Part shown: piece by piece, positions 1-6,989 of the stretch | Position numbering within the stretch: the first letter of the stretch is position 1 | Layout of the letters: each line of letters begins with the position of its first letter | Assembly: GCA_045541455.1 (NCBI GenBank) | Contig: JAZQJA010000032.1 | Span: 1-64,000, forward strand | DNA from: RGIG9041 sp045541455 | GTDB lineage: Bacteria; Bacillota; Clostridia; Oscillospirales; QAKW01 | DNA length: 64,000 nt | Direction of reading: 5' to 3' | Translations under genes and position numbers: made by a program | The notes under the pieces: model-generated | The model's input: only the letters and a program-made list of their open reading frames with translations | Database searches by the model: none | Told to the model about the DNA's origin: nothing

Positions 1-1
1 C

Positions 2-334
2 TATCAGATCGGCGGTAACGTACTGAACAAGGGGCATCTGATCTCCAATCTGCCGGCAGAGGCTTGTGTGGAGGTGCCCTGCCTGGTAAACGGAAGTGGT
101 GTTCACCCATGTTCTGTTGGTGCGTTACCCGTGCAGTGTGCCGCGATGAATATGACCAATATCAACGTCCAACTTCTGACCATCGAAGCCGCAGCAACCG
201 GAAAGAAAGAGCACATTTATCAGGCTGCTATGCTGGATCCGCATACTGGCAGTGAATTGGATATTGATACCATCAAGAAGATGGTTGACGATCTGATCGA
301 AGCCCACGGCAATTATTTACCCAAATATCAATAA
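2..334 (+). CDS. GH4 family alpha-galactosidase/alpha-glucosidase, C-terminal part
   Basis: Only the last 110 residues are in the window; the gene enters from the left edge in frame 2. The segment from YQIGGNVLNKGHLISNLP through VNGSGVHPCSVGALPVQCAA is typical of the C-terminal half of glycoside hydrolase family 4 enzymes (MelA, AglA, LplD), which are cytoplasmic and hydrolyse glycosides by an NAD+- and Mn2+-dependent oxidation-elimination mechanism. The NAD site and catalytic Cys/His motifs would lie upstream, so the sugar specificity cannot be told. The next promoter begins 23 bases after the stop codon, so this is the end of its transcription unit, although no clear terminator hairpin is visible in the gap. 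Confidence 0.85.
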   Translation, partial: YQIGGNVLNKGHLISNLPAEACVEVPCLVNGSGVHPCSVGALPVQCAAMNMTNINVQLLTIEAAATGKKEHIYQAAMLDPHTGSELDIDTIKKMVDDLIEAHGNYLPKYQ

Positions 335-356
335 GAAAAAAGCTGCTTGCAAAACA

Positions 357-385
357 TTGACAAAGAGTTTTTAGGGTACTATAAT
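357..385 (+). promoter_or_regulatory. Perfect sigma-A promoter for the SipW cassette
   Basis: TTGACA at 357-362 and TATAAT at 380-385 are separated by exactly 17 bases. A strong ribosome site, AAGGAG at 401-406, follows before the ATG at 414, giving a leader of only about 20 bases. This predicts strong constitutive initiation for the first secreted substrate. Confidence 0.85.
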
Positions 386-413
386 ATATTAAAATACTAT
401 AAGGAGAATTATT

Positions 414-1022
414 ATGAAAAAATTAAGTGCCTTAATCGCATTGATGCTCTGCATTACTATTGGCGGCGTATATGCTACATGGACATATACTAAGACCATT
501 GATGTTGCTGATGAATCGGTCGGAACAGCTATGAACCTTACAAGCGTTGCTTACGCAGACAGTTATGGTACATACTCAATTGATAAGACAACAGTTTCAC
601 TTACTATTGACCCAAAGGAAGGAACACCTCACACCACCGCTCTTAAGGTTTCCGGTAAAATTGTTGTTACCTTCACACCTTCAAACGTTGCACCTGTTGA
701 AATCAAGAATAACGGCGTTCCAACAAAATTTAGCTTTTCGCTTAGCAACACCGAATGGACCTTTGATGACGGTCATGGCGCCGGGGCAAAGGATATTATT
801 TCTTTAACACACAATAACGTTCCACATGATGTTACTTGGGTTGATGCAGGAGATGGCACCTTTACATTCACTCTTGATGCAGCTGATATTGCCGACCATC
901 TTGCGTTAACCGAATTTGTTTTAGATACCAAAGCATTATACGATGCATATAGCACCGCTCTCAGCAAAGGTCAGATTATTTTCGGCGTAACTGATGGTAA
1001 CACTTCAGGGGCATCTCTCTAA
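414..1022 (+). CDS. Secreted protein with SipW-type signal peptide (TasA/camelysin-like substrate)
   Basis: A 202-residue exported protein. A hydrophobic signal segment (residues 4-20) ends in GGVYATWTY. The same GGV-aromatic-ATW-x-Y signature occurs in the protein encoded at 1933, and a SipW-like peptidase lies between the two. In Bacillus, SipW processes TasA and TapA, which build extracellular fibres; by position and signal type this protein is a comparable matrix or surface subunit. The mature part is rich in Thr, Ser, Asp and Val with alternating beta-strand character, no cysteines and no obvious anchor. I do not recognise the mature domain beyond general resemblance to TasA-like proteins, so a fibre role is inference. 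A terminator-like hairpin follows the stop. Confidence 0.75.
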   Translation: MKKLSALIALMLCITIGGVYATWTYTKTIDVADESVGTAMNLTSVAYADSYGTYSIDKTTVSLTIDPKEGTPHTTALKVSGKIVVTFTPSNVAPVEIKNNGVPTKFSFSLSNTEWTFDDGHGAGAKDIISLTHNNVPHDVTWVDAGDGTFTFTLDAADIADHLALTEFVLDTKALYDAYSTALSKGQIIFGVTDGNTSGASL

Positions 1023-1040
1023 TTAAAGAAAATATTTTAC

Positions 1041-1079
1041 GACTATCCTGTGCTTAGGCACCGGATAGTCGAGTTTTTA
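1041..1079 (+). terminator. Terminator or attenuator between the first substrate gene and sipW
   Basis: Arms GACTATCC (1041-1048) and GGATAGTC (1063-1070) pair, with an inner GTGC/GCAC stem around a TTAG loop, followed by a T-run at 1074-1078. It sits inside what looks like one transcription unit, so it probably reduces read-through into the peptidase gene and gives much more substrate than peptidase. Confidence 0.75.
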
Positions 1080-1091
1080 TTGGTGAATTTT

Positions 1092-1940
1092 ATGACAGCT
1101 TATGAAACTTATGTCTTCATACTGTGCTTTATAGTCTTTTCTTTGTTTACGCTTTTGTTCTCGTATGTAATTGCTACGATTATGAAGCAAAAACTCAAGC
1201 TGATAAAGCATGGTTTAGAAGATGAGGAAATTATAAAAGAGCAAGACAGACAAGCAAAGAAAAATCGTGTAACAACAGTTTTAGTTACGGCAGTTTCTTT
1301 GCTTGTTTGTGTTGCTCTTTTAGCGGCTTTCGTATTTTCCTTATATCTGAATTTTACCAAAGATAAAGCTGCTAACGGGATACCCTCCCTTAAGGTTGTT
1401 AAATCCTCATCAATGGCAATAAAAAACAAAAACAACACCTATCTTTTTGAAAACGGACTTGACGACCAGATACAAACCTTTGACTTAATTGTTACCCATC
1501 ACTTGCCTGAAGAAAAAGACCTTAAGCTTTATGATGTGGTGGTTTACAAAAGGGAAGACACCTATGTTGTGCACCGTATCGTAGGTATTGAAGAACCTAA
1601 CGAAAAACATCCGGACTGCCGTCATTTCTTGCTTAAGGGCGACGCAGTTTCAAATCCCGACCAATTCCCTGTGCTTTTTAGTCAGATGCAGGGAATATAT
1701 AAGGGCGAGAGAATTGCTTTTGTAGGCAGTTTTATTTTGTTTATGCAGTCTCCTGCAGGGTGGCTTTGCATAATTCTCGTTTTGTTTGCGGTAATTATTA
1801 CACCTATACTTGAAAGAAAACTTGAGAATGAAGCCAAGATGCGTTTGTTAGAAATAAAAATGATGGACAACCCTGAAGATATTTGGGATGAAGATTCTCA
1901 AAAATCCGAAATTTTAACAAGAGGTGGTCAAAATGACTAA
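1092..1940 (+). CDS. sipW: Signal peptidase I, SipW-like (ER/archaeal type)
   Basis: A membrane-bound type I signal peptidase. An N-terminal membrane helix, a charged segment and a second helix precede the catalytic region. KSSSMA near residue 105 carries the nucleophilic serine, and VVHRIVG near residue 161 has histidine where bacterial-type enzymes have the general-base lysine; this is the hallmark of the SipW/ER subgroup. GDAVSNPD near residue 184 supplies the conserved aspartates. A further helix lies near residues 220-240. I place the start at ATG 1092, after GGTGA at 1082, rather than the in-frame GTG at 1050, which falls in the terminator stem. The gene lies between two proteins with matching signal peptides and overlaps the downstream one by 8 bases, so it is very likely their dedicated processing enzyme. 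Confidence 0.85.
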   Translation: MTAYETYVFILCFIVFSLFTLLFSYVIATIMKQKLKLIKHGLEDEEIIKEQDRQAKKNRVTTVLVTAVSLLVCVALLAAFVFSLYLNFTKDKAANGIPSLKVVKSSSMAIKNKNNTYLFENGLDDQIQTFDLIVTHHLPEEKDLKLYDVVVYKREDTYVVHRIVGIEEPNEKHPDCRHFLLKGDAVSNPDQFPVLFSQMQGIYKGERIAFVGSFILFMQSPAGWLCIILVLFAVIITPILERKLENEAKMRLLEIKMMDNPEDIWDEDSQKSEILTRGGQND

Positions 1941-3075
1941 ACGCTTTTTGCCACTTCTGCTTATACTTGTTTTAACCGTTTCGGTTGGTGGCGTTTGGGC
2001 TACCTGGCAGTATGCCACAGAGAAGGCCAAGGATGAATATACCGATATTCCTTTCACGCAGGAGGGGTTTCGCTATCCTGAAATGGTTTATATTACTAAG
2101 GTTGATTATTTTTCAGGAAACGGAACCTATACAAACGCAACCTTTTATGACAATATCCTAACAAGCACGGTAACTGTGCCAAAGGGAGAAGAACTGACTT
2201 TTCGTATTACCGTTTTCAACAATACTCTTGTTGAGCAAGGTTTTGATGGGGTTGTCAGTACGGCATCGGGCTACGATAACGGAAAAATTACCTATACATT
2301 AACCAATCTTAAACGGCCCTACACGGTGGACGGTGTTATGGCGGAAGATGTAACGAGAATTGCTGCACAGCAAAAATATCAATATGAAATCACTTTTAAA
2401 TTTGCGCAGAACACCACCGACTTTTCTAATTCGACATTAAACTCGGTATTAAACTTTATGTTTAAACCTTTTTCCGATATTGACCCCGAACATTTCACTT
2501 CTCCTGTTGATGGCGCCCTTGAGGCCTTAAAGAAAATTCTCAACACTCCCGAACTAAGCTCAAGACTAGATGGCATTATGGACCAAAGCAGTAGCACCGG
2601 TGCTTATGTAGGAAACGTGGTTGGTAGTTCAAGCAACGATACTAAGGTTTTAGATGAATTGTTTGACGGAAACCTACACCTTATGCTTACCGACCTCGAA
2701 ACAGGCGAACTTGTAAAAACAAACCTAACCTGTATGATTAAGGAAGAAGATTTAGACGGCGACGGCAAACGCGAAATGACGATTTATATGACTCCGGACG
2801 ATTTGTCTAATGCTGGAGTTTGGTCTTCAATTAAAAATGTTTATGTTGGAGTATTTACGCAGGTTGCCGATGCTGACGGAACTACAAAATGGGAACAGCT
2901 TGGCGAACTTTATCACGGCACCTCCCAATGTAACGACTATGACTCTAACATTTTTAATGGCTTTGATCAATCAATCAATACTGACCGTTGGCGGTCTTCA
3001 CAAACATATCACGGCGTAAACTCCGGATCTACAATAGAAAATGTCATAAGCGGTTATAAAAATTCTCTTGCATAA
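1933..3075 (+). CDS. Second secreted protein with SipW-type signal peptide
   Basis: A 380-residue exported protein. Its signal peptide ends in VSVGGVWATWQY, matching the signature of the protein at 414. The mature part begins with beta-rich sequence; residues of the type EELTFRITVFNNT near 80-95 resemble a TasA- or TapA-like beta sandwich. A long C-terminal part contains DLDGDGKREMTIYMTPDDL, which could bind calcium (a DxDGDG loop). No LPxTG motif or SLH domain is seen, so surface attachment is unknown. The start is ATG 1933, with GAGGTGG six bases upstream; it overlaps the end of sipW, which points to translational coupling. A minor or anchoring partner of the first substrate, as TapA is to TasA, is a reasonable but unproven role. 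Confidence 0.65.
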   Translation: MTKRFLPLLLILVLTVSVGGVWATWQYATEKAKDEYTDIPFTQEGFRYPEMVYITKVDYFSGNGTYTNATFYDNILTSTVTVPKGEELTFRITVFNNTLVEQGFDGVVSTASGYDNGKITYTLTNLKRPYTVDGVMAEDVTRIAAQQKYQYEITFKFAQNTTDFSNSTLNSVLNFMFKPFSDIDPEHFTSPVDGALEALKKILNTPELSSRLDGIMDQSSSTGAYVGNVVGSSSNDTKVLDELFDGNLHLMLTDLETGELVKTNLTCMIKEEDLDGDGKREMTIYMTPDDLSNAGVWSSIKNVYVGVFTQVADADGTTKWEQLGELYHGTSQCNDYDSNIFNGFDQSINTDRWRSSQTYHGVNSGSTIENVISGYKNSLA

Positions 3076-3088
3076 AATATTTTAATAA

Positions 3089-3131
3089 AAAAGCAACTAT
3101 CTCCCAAAGTCAAAGGTGATAGTTGCTTTTT
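3089..3131 (+). terminator. Rho-independent terminator of the SipW cassette
   Basis: AAGCAACTATC (3091-3101) pairs with GATAGTTGCTT (3118-3128), followed by a T-run. It closes the three-gene unit. Confidence 0.85.
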
Positions 3132-3252
3132 GGTTTTATATCTTCTTTTTTACAGAAACGGTGCTTGGTGATATACCGTTTAGGTTTGTGTGCTTTATTT
3201 TTGTCAACTACTCTTAAAGATAACTAAATATACCGCCAATTATTATCTATAA

Positions 3253-3765
3253 TCATATTTTTGGTGCGATATAACCCCGCTTTTTAAGAGCAGTGCCTAT
3301 TTTATCAAGGATTTCTTCTGAATCGGCACGAACAGTGTGATAATGATACCCGCCTGTTATATTCATAAGCTCCGTGGATTTTCCTGTTCTGACACCCTCA
3401 ATAAACTGTTTTACATGAAGGGGCGAGAAAATGTTTAACGGTGCGACCATTTTACCGTAAACCTTATGCCAAACGAATACATCAACAACAGTACCGCCGA
3501 GATTGACAATCAGATTTAGTTCATCTTCGGTTTGTTCGGTTGTATGGTGTACTTTAAATACACGCTCTTTCAAAGGTGATTTTTGAATGATATACCCATA
3601 GTGAGTAGAAAGAATATCGTACCCCAATCCCTTTAGCACAGTAATATCTTGCACAATTATTTGCCTTGATACACCAAATTCTTCTGACAGTTTAGCGCCG
3701 GATATAGCTTCTGTAGATGATAGAAGCAAATTGACTATTGCTTTTCTTCTGTCATGAGCCTTCAT
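3253..3765 (-). CDS. niaR: NiaR-type transcriptional repressor of NAD biosynthesis (HTH + 3H domain)
   Basis: A 170-residue regulator. Residues 5-60 form a winged helix-turn-helix (HTH_11: KLSEEFGVSRQIIVQDITVLK). The rest is a 3H domain, named for its conserved histidines, seen here in KVHHTTE, VWHKVYGK and GGYHYHTVRA. This family (B. subtilis YrxA, T. maritima TM1602) binds nicotinic acid and represses de novo NAD synthesis and niacin uptake. It is the last gene of nadABC, 12 bases from nadC, so it probably controls its own operon. A candidate operator lies over the nadA promoter. Confidence 0.92.
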   Translation of the reverse strand: MKAHDRRKAIVNLLLSSTEAISGAKLSEEFGVSRQIIVQDITVLKGLGYDILSTHYGYIIQKSPLKERVFKVHHTTEQTEDELNLIVNLGGTVVDVFVWHKVYGKMVAPLNIFSPLHVKQFIEGVRTGKSTELMNITGGYHYHTVRADSEEILDKIGTALKKRGYIAPKI

Positions 3766-3777
3766 GTATTCACCCCT

Positions 3778-4629
3778 TTATACAGCGTGTAAATTTTTAA
3801 GAGAAAGATCTAAAATCGGAGAAGAGTGTGTAAGTGCACCACTCGATATATAGTCTACACCAATATCGGTAAGTTTTGCAATATTTTCTTTTGTTACATT
3901 TCCGCTGCACTCAGTTTCTGCTTTTCCGGCACAGAGCTTAACAGCCTCTTTCATGTCCTGGGCACTCATATTATCCAGCATTATGATGTCGGCACCTGCC
4001 TCAAGCGCTTCTTTCAACATATCTAAGTTTTCTACCTCAACCTCAATCTTGCGAACGAATGGTGCATATTCTTTTGCCATCAAAACAGCCTCTTTAACGC
4101 CGCCTGCAGCACCGATATGGTTATCCTTTAAGAGAATACCGTCACTGAGGTTATAACGGTGGTTATATCCGCCGCCAACCTTTACGGCATACTTTTCAAA
4201 TATGCGCATGCCCGGTGTGGTTTTACGGGTGTCGAGGAGTTTTGTTTTGCTTTCTTCCAACAGACGCACGATATGGCGGGTGTAGGTTGCAATACCGCTC
4301 ATACGCTGTAAGAAATTCAGCGCTGTTCTTTCACCGGAAAGAAGCACACGGATATCACCGCGAACGACACCTAGTTTTTGTCCTTTTTTCACCTCATCAC
4401 CGTCTGCGCAGGTGAAAGTTACTTCGGTTTTATCGTCAAGAAGTTCAAAAACTCTCTTGAAAATATCAAGGCCGGCAATAACGCCGTCTTCTTTACAGAT
4501 CAGTTCAACCTCACCTAGCTGATACTGTCTCATAACAGAGTTGGTGGTAATGTCCTCGCTTGTAATATCCTCCTGCAAAGCAAGAAGGATAAGGTTGTCT
4601 GCATTAAGTTTCATCGAAATATTATTCAT
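3778..4629 (-). CDS. nadC: Nicotinate-nucleotide pyrophosphorylase (quinolinate phosphoribosyltransferase)
   Basis: Converts quinolinate and PRPP into nicotinate mononucleotide, CO2 and pyrophosphate. The 283-residue protein has family motifs: GERTALNFLQRMSGIAT, LLDTRKTTPGMR (substrate arginines and lysine), KVGGGYNHRYNLSDGIL, LLKDNHI, and the barrel strands EVEVENLDMLKEALEAGADIIMLDNM. Length is normal. The open frame extends upstream to 4710, but that part lies inside nadB. ATG 4629 (MNNISMKLNADN) overlaps the nadB stop by 8 bases and is the natural coupled start. Confidence 0.95.
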   Translation of the reverse strand: MNNISMKLNADNLILLALQEDITSEDITTNSVMRQYQLGEVELICKEDGVIAGLDIFKRVFELLDDKTEVTFTCADGDEVKKGQKLGVVRGDIRVLLSGERTALNFLQRMSGIATYTRHIVRLLEESKTKLLDTRKTTPGMRIFEKYAVKVGGGYNHRYNLSDGILLKDNHIGAAGGVKEAVLMAKEYAPFVRKIEVEVENLDMLKEALEAGADIIMLDNMSAQDMKEAVKLCAGKAETECSGNVTKENIAKLTDIGVDYISSGALTHSSPILDLSLKNLHAV

Positions 4630-5896
4630 GGCTGTTTTTCTCCTTTTCAATTGCATCCAAAACGATTTTCTTATATTTTTCCGCATACCCCTCATACTGA
4701 GAAGCATCAACTAAAACTTTAGTACAATGCTGCACGCGGGTGTAGTTATCAATAATGTGCGTTGCCGCTCTTTTTGCAAACACAAGGCTTTCAAGCAGCG
4801 AATTGCTTGCAAGGCGGTTTCTGCCGTGCACACCGTTGCAAGCCGTCTCACCTGCTGCATACAAACGGTTCATTGACGTTTTACTGTACCTGTCAACATC
4901 AATACCGCCCATAAAGTAGTGCTGCGACGGAACAACCGGAATGGGTTCTTTGGTTGCGTCATAACCCGCTTCAAGACAACGCTGATAAATGTTAGGGAAA
5001 TGTGTTTTAATTTCTTTGACAGGAATGGGTGCCATAGAAAGCCAAACGTGTTTACTTCCTTCTTTTTTCATTTCCGCAAAGATGGCACTTGCAACTACGT
5101 CACGAGGCAACAGCTCATTAACAAAGCGCTCTCCTTTGGAGTTAAGTAATATTGCGCCCTCACCACGAACCGACTCGGAAATTAAAAACTCTCTGCCTTC
5201 ATTTTCGGTGTAAAGCGTTGTAGGATGAATTTGAATATAGTCAATATGCTGCAACTTGATGCCGTATTTCAGCGCCAGAGCAATCGCATCACCGGTAAGG
5301 TGCTTATAGTTGGTGGAATGCTCAAACACGCCACCAATTCCGCCCGTTGCAAGAACGGTATAGTCAGCCTGAATTGCAGAATAAACACCGTTTTCATCGT
5401 GTCCGATAATGCCGTGGCACTCATTGTTATCACAAATTAGGTCAACCATCGTATAATTTTCGATGATTGTTATATTCTCTCTGTTTCTTGCCGTTTCAAG
5501 AAGATGAGAGGTAATCTCTTTGCCGGTTTCATCTTCGTGGAAAAGAATACGGGGATTACTGTGTGCGCCTTCTCGTGTGTATGTAAACTCTTTCCCGTTC
5601 ATTTCAAAGCGAACGCCGAAAGATACAAGATCAGAGATAACCTCTCTGGATGAATGAATCATAATGTGAACCGAGTCGGGATTGTTCTCATAATGACCGG
5701 CTTTCATTGTGTCTTCGTAAAAGGCATCATAATCCTTTTCGTCACGCAAAACACATATACCGCCCTGTGCCAGAAACGAATCGCTTCTGCGAGCCTTGTT
5801 TTTTGTTACAACGATTATGTTTTTATCACAAGGCAGATTAAGTGCACAGTAAAGGCCTGCTACACCGCTTCCTACAATTAAAATATCTGTTTTCAT
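4622..5896 (-). CDS. nadB: L-aspartate oxidase (short form)
   Basis: A flavoenzyme that oxidises L-aspartate to iminoaspartate for quinolinate synthase. MKTDILIVGSGVAGLYCAL is the FAD-binding Rossmann start. Other family segments are SFLAQGG, LATGGIGG, IDYIQIHPTTL, SVRGEGAILLNSKGERF, PRDVVASAIF and ASNSLLESLVFAKRAA. At 424 residues it is about 100 shorter than the E. coli enzyme because the C-terminal helical domain is mostly missing; short NadB forms are known in Clostridia and Thermotoga relatives. The start at 5896 is one base after the nadA stop; the upstream extension lies within nadA. Confidence 0.93.
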   Translation of the reverse strand: MKTDILIVGSGVAGLYCALNLPCDKNIIVVTKNKARRSDSFLAQGGICVLRDEKDYDAFYEDTMKAGHYENNPDSVHIMIHSSREVISDLVSFGVRFEMNGKEFTYTREGAHSNPRILFHEDETGKEITSHLLETARNRENITIIENYTMVDLICDNNECHGIIGHDENGVYSAIQADYTVLATGGIGGVFEHSTNYKHLTGDAIALALKYGIKLQHIDYIQIHPTTLYTENEGREFLISESVRGEGAILLNSKGERFVNELLPRDVVASAIFAEMKKEGSKHVWLSMAPIPVKEIKTHFPNIYQRCLEAGYDATKEPIPVVPSQHYFMGGIDVDRYSKTSMNRLYAAGETACNGVHGRNRLASNSLLESLVFAKRAATHIIDNYTRVQHCTKVLVDASQYEGYAEKYKKIVLDAIEKEKNSHE

Positions 5897-5897
5897 A

Positions 5898-6797
5898 TTA
5901 TTTTGCAAGTTCCAACATCCTCTCAAGAGGTTTAAGTGCGCCTTTACGCAGGGCATCGTCAACAGTTATTTCCTTATCTTCTTTTTGAAGAACCGACAAA
6001 ACGGACTCAAGTGTATTCAGCTTCATATCAGCACAGCACGGATGTGGGTTTGGATAATAAAAACGCTTGTCCGGGTTATCTGTAATCAGTTTATAATCTA
6101 CACCGTCTTCGGTAACAACGATAAACTCTGTCGCTTCACTACTCTTAGCATAGGCGATGATATCCGCCGTGCTGCCGATATAGTCAGACAAAGCAAGAAC
6201 CTCCGCTTCACATTCGGGGTGAGATAATACCGGTGCATTTGGATGATTATCCTTTTGGGCTTTTACCTGCTGTGCAGTGATGGCAGCGTGGATAGGACAA
6301 CATCCGTCGTTTAGAATGATATTCTTTTCCGGTACCTGTTTTGCAACAAAGCTTCCGAGGTTATGGTCGGGAATAAAGAAAATGTTTTTGTTGGGTAAAG
6401 CCCTTACAATTTTCACAGCATTAGATGATGTTACACAAACATCACTCTTGCATTTAAGCTGTGCAGTTGAGTTGATATAGCAGACAACTGCAAGGTCATC
6501 GTATTTAGCTCTCATTTCTTCGATGATACCGTCCGAAACCATGTGAGCCATAGGACAGTCTGCAGCAAGGTCAGGCATTAACACCTTTTTGTCAGGATTG
6601 AGTATTTTTGCACTCTCTCCCATAAACTGAACCCCACAAAACACGATTATATCCGCATCAGATTGTTTTGCAATCTTTGCAAGATAGAATGAATCTCCGA
6701 CATAGTCGGCAATGCCCTGCACTTCGGCAGGCGCATAGTAATGAGCAAGAATAACAGCATTCTTTGCCCTCTTTATTTGTTCGATTTGATTTTTCAT
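5898..6797 (-). CDS. nadA: Quinolinate synthase A (4Fe-4S)
   Basis: Condenses iminoaspartate with dihydroxyacetone phosphate to quinolinate. The 299-residue protein has the three-fold repeated NadA architecture: AVILAHYYAPAEVQGIADYV at the N-terminus, then DLAADCPMAHM (cluster cysteine), CYINSTAQLKCKSDVCVTSS (second cysteine region) and PHPCCADMKLNTLESV (third). It is the first gene of nadA-nadB-nadC-niaR. The start follows a GAGG ribosome site and lies about 35 bases downstream of a perfect promoter. Confidence 0.95.
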   Translation of the reverse strand: MKNQIEQIKRAKNAVILAHYYAPAEVQGIADYVGDSFYLAKIAKQSDADIIVFCGVQFMGESAKILNPDKKVLMPDLAADCPMAHMVSDGIIEEMRAKYDDLAVVCYINSTAQLKCKSDVCVTSSNAVKIVRALPNKNIFFIPDHNLGSFVAKQVPEKNIILNDGCCPIHAAITAQQVKAQKDNHPNAPVLSHPECEAEVLALSDYIGSTADIIAYAKSSEATEFIVVTEDGVDYKLITDNPDKRFYYPNPHPCCADMKLNTLESVLSVLQKEDKEITVDDALRKGALKPLERMLELAK

Positions 6798-6839
6798 ACC
6801 TTTTACCTCATCACACGAACCTATTGTAAACTGAGGTTA

Positions 6840-6868
6840 ATTATACCGCTTATATTTACATCTGTCAA
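6840..6868 (-). promoter_or_regulatory. Promoter of the nad operon
   Basis: On the minus strand, TTGACA (complement of 6863-6868) and TATAAT (complement of 6840-6845) are 17 bases apart, matching the sigma-A consensus fully. The -35 box lies inside the inverted repeat listed next, as expected for repression by NiaR. Confidence 0.85.
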
Positions 6869-6880
6869 CTAATCTGTAAA
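6855..6880 (-). promoter_or_regulatory. Candidate NiaR operator over the nadA -35 box
   Basis: TTTACA (6855-6860) and TGTAAA (6875-6880) form an inverted repeat with a 14-base gap, putting half-sites about two helical turns apart. A third TGTAAA lies at 6825-6830, downstream of the -10 box. Binding by the operon's own NiaR is inferred from position; I have not matched it to a published motif. Confidence 0.5.
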
Positions 6881-6920
6881 CTTTTAAAGTTTATATTTAG
6901 TAAATTTGCTTTTTGAATAA

Positions 6921-6960
6921 ATTATGCTATAATAATCGCAAACGATTATTATAGCATAAT
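6921..6960. repeat. 18-bp perfect inverted repeat (dispersed palindrome, copy 1)
   Basis: Arms 6921-6938 and 6943-6960 are exact reverse complements around a four-base CAAA loop. The 26-base core (6928-6953) recurs at 52146-52171 in the opposite orientation. Each arm contains TATAAT (6928-6933 on plus, 6948-6953 on minus), so the palindrome may also supply a -10 box for the gene at 6990. Confidence 0.8.
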
Positions 6961-6989
6961 ACAATAATTTTGTTAAGGCGGATCATACA

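Noticed and set aside
1050..1091. Longer N-terminus for the SipW-like peptidase from GTG 1050
   Set aside because: The codon lies inside a terminator stem and has no ribosome site; ATG 1092 has GGTGA upstream and gives a normal membrane start.
4629..4710. Extended nadC start
   Set aside because: The extra 27 residues are a shadow of nadB in another frame; the family N-terminus fits ATG 4629.
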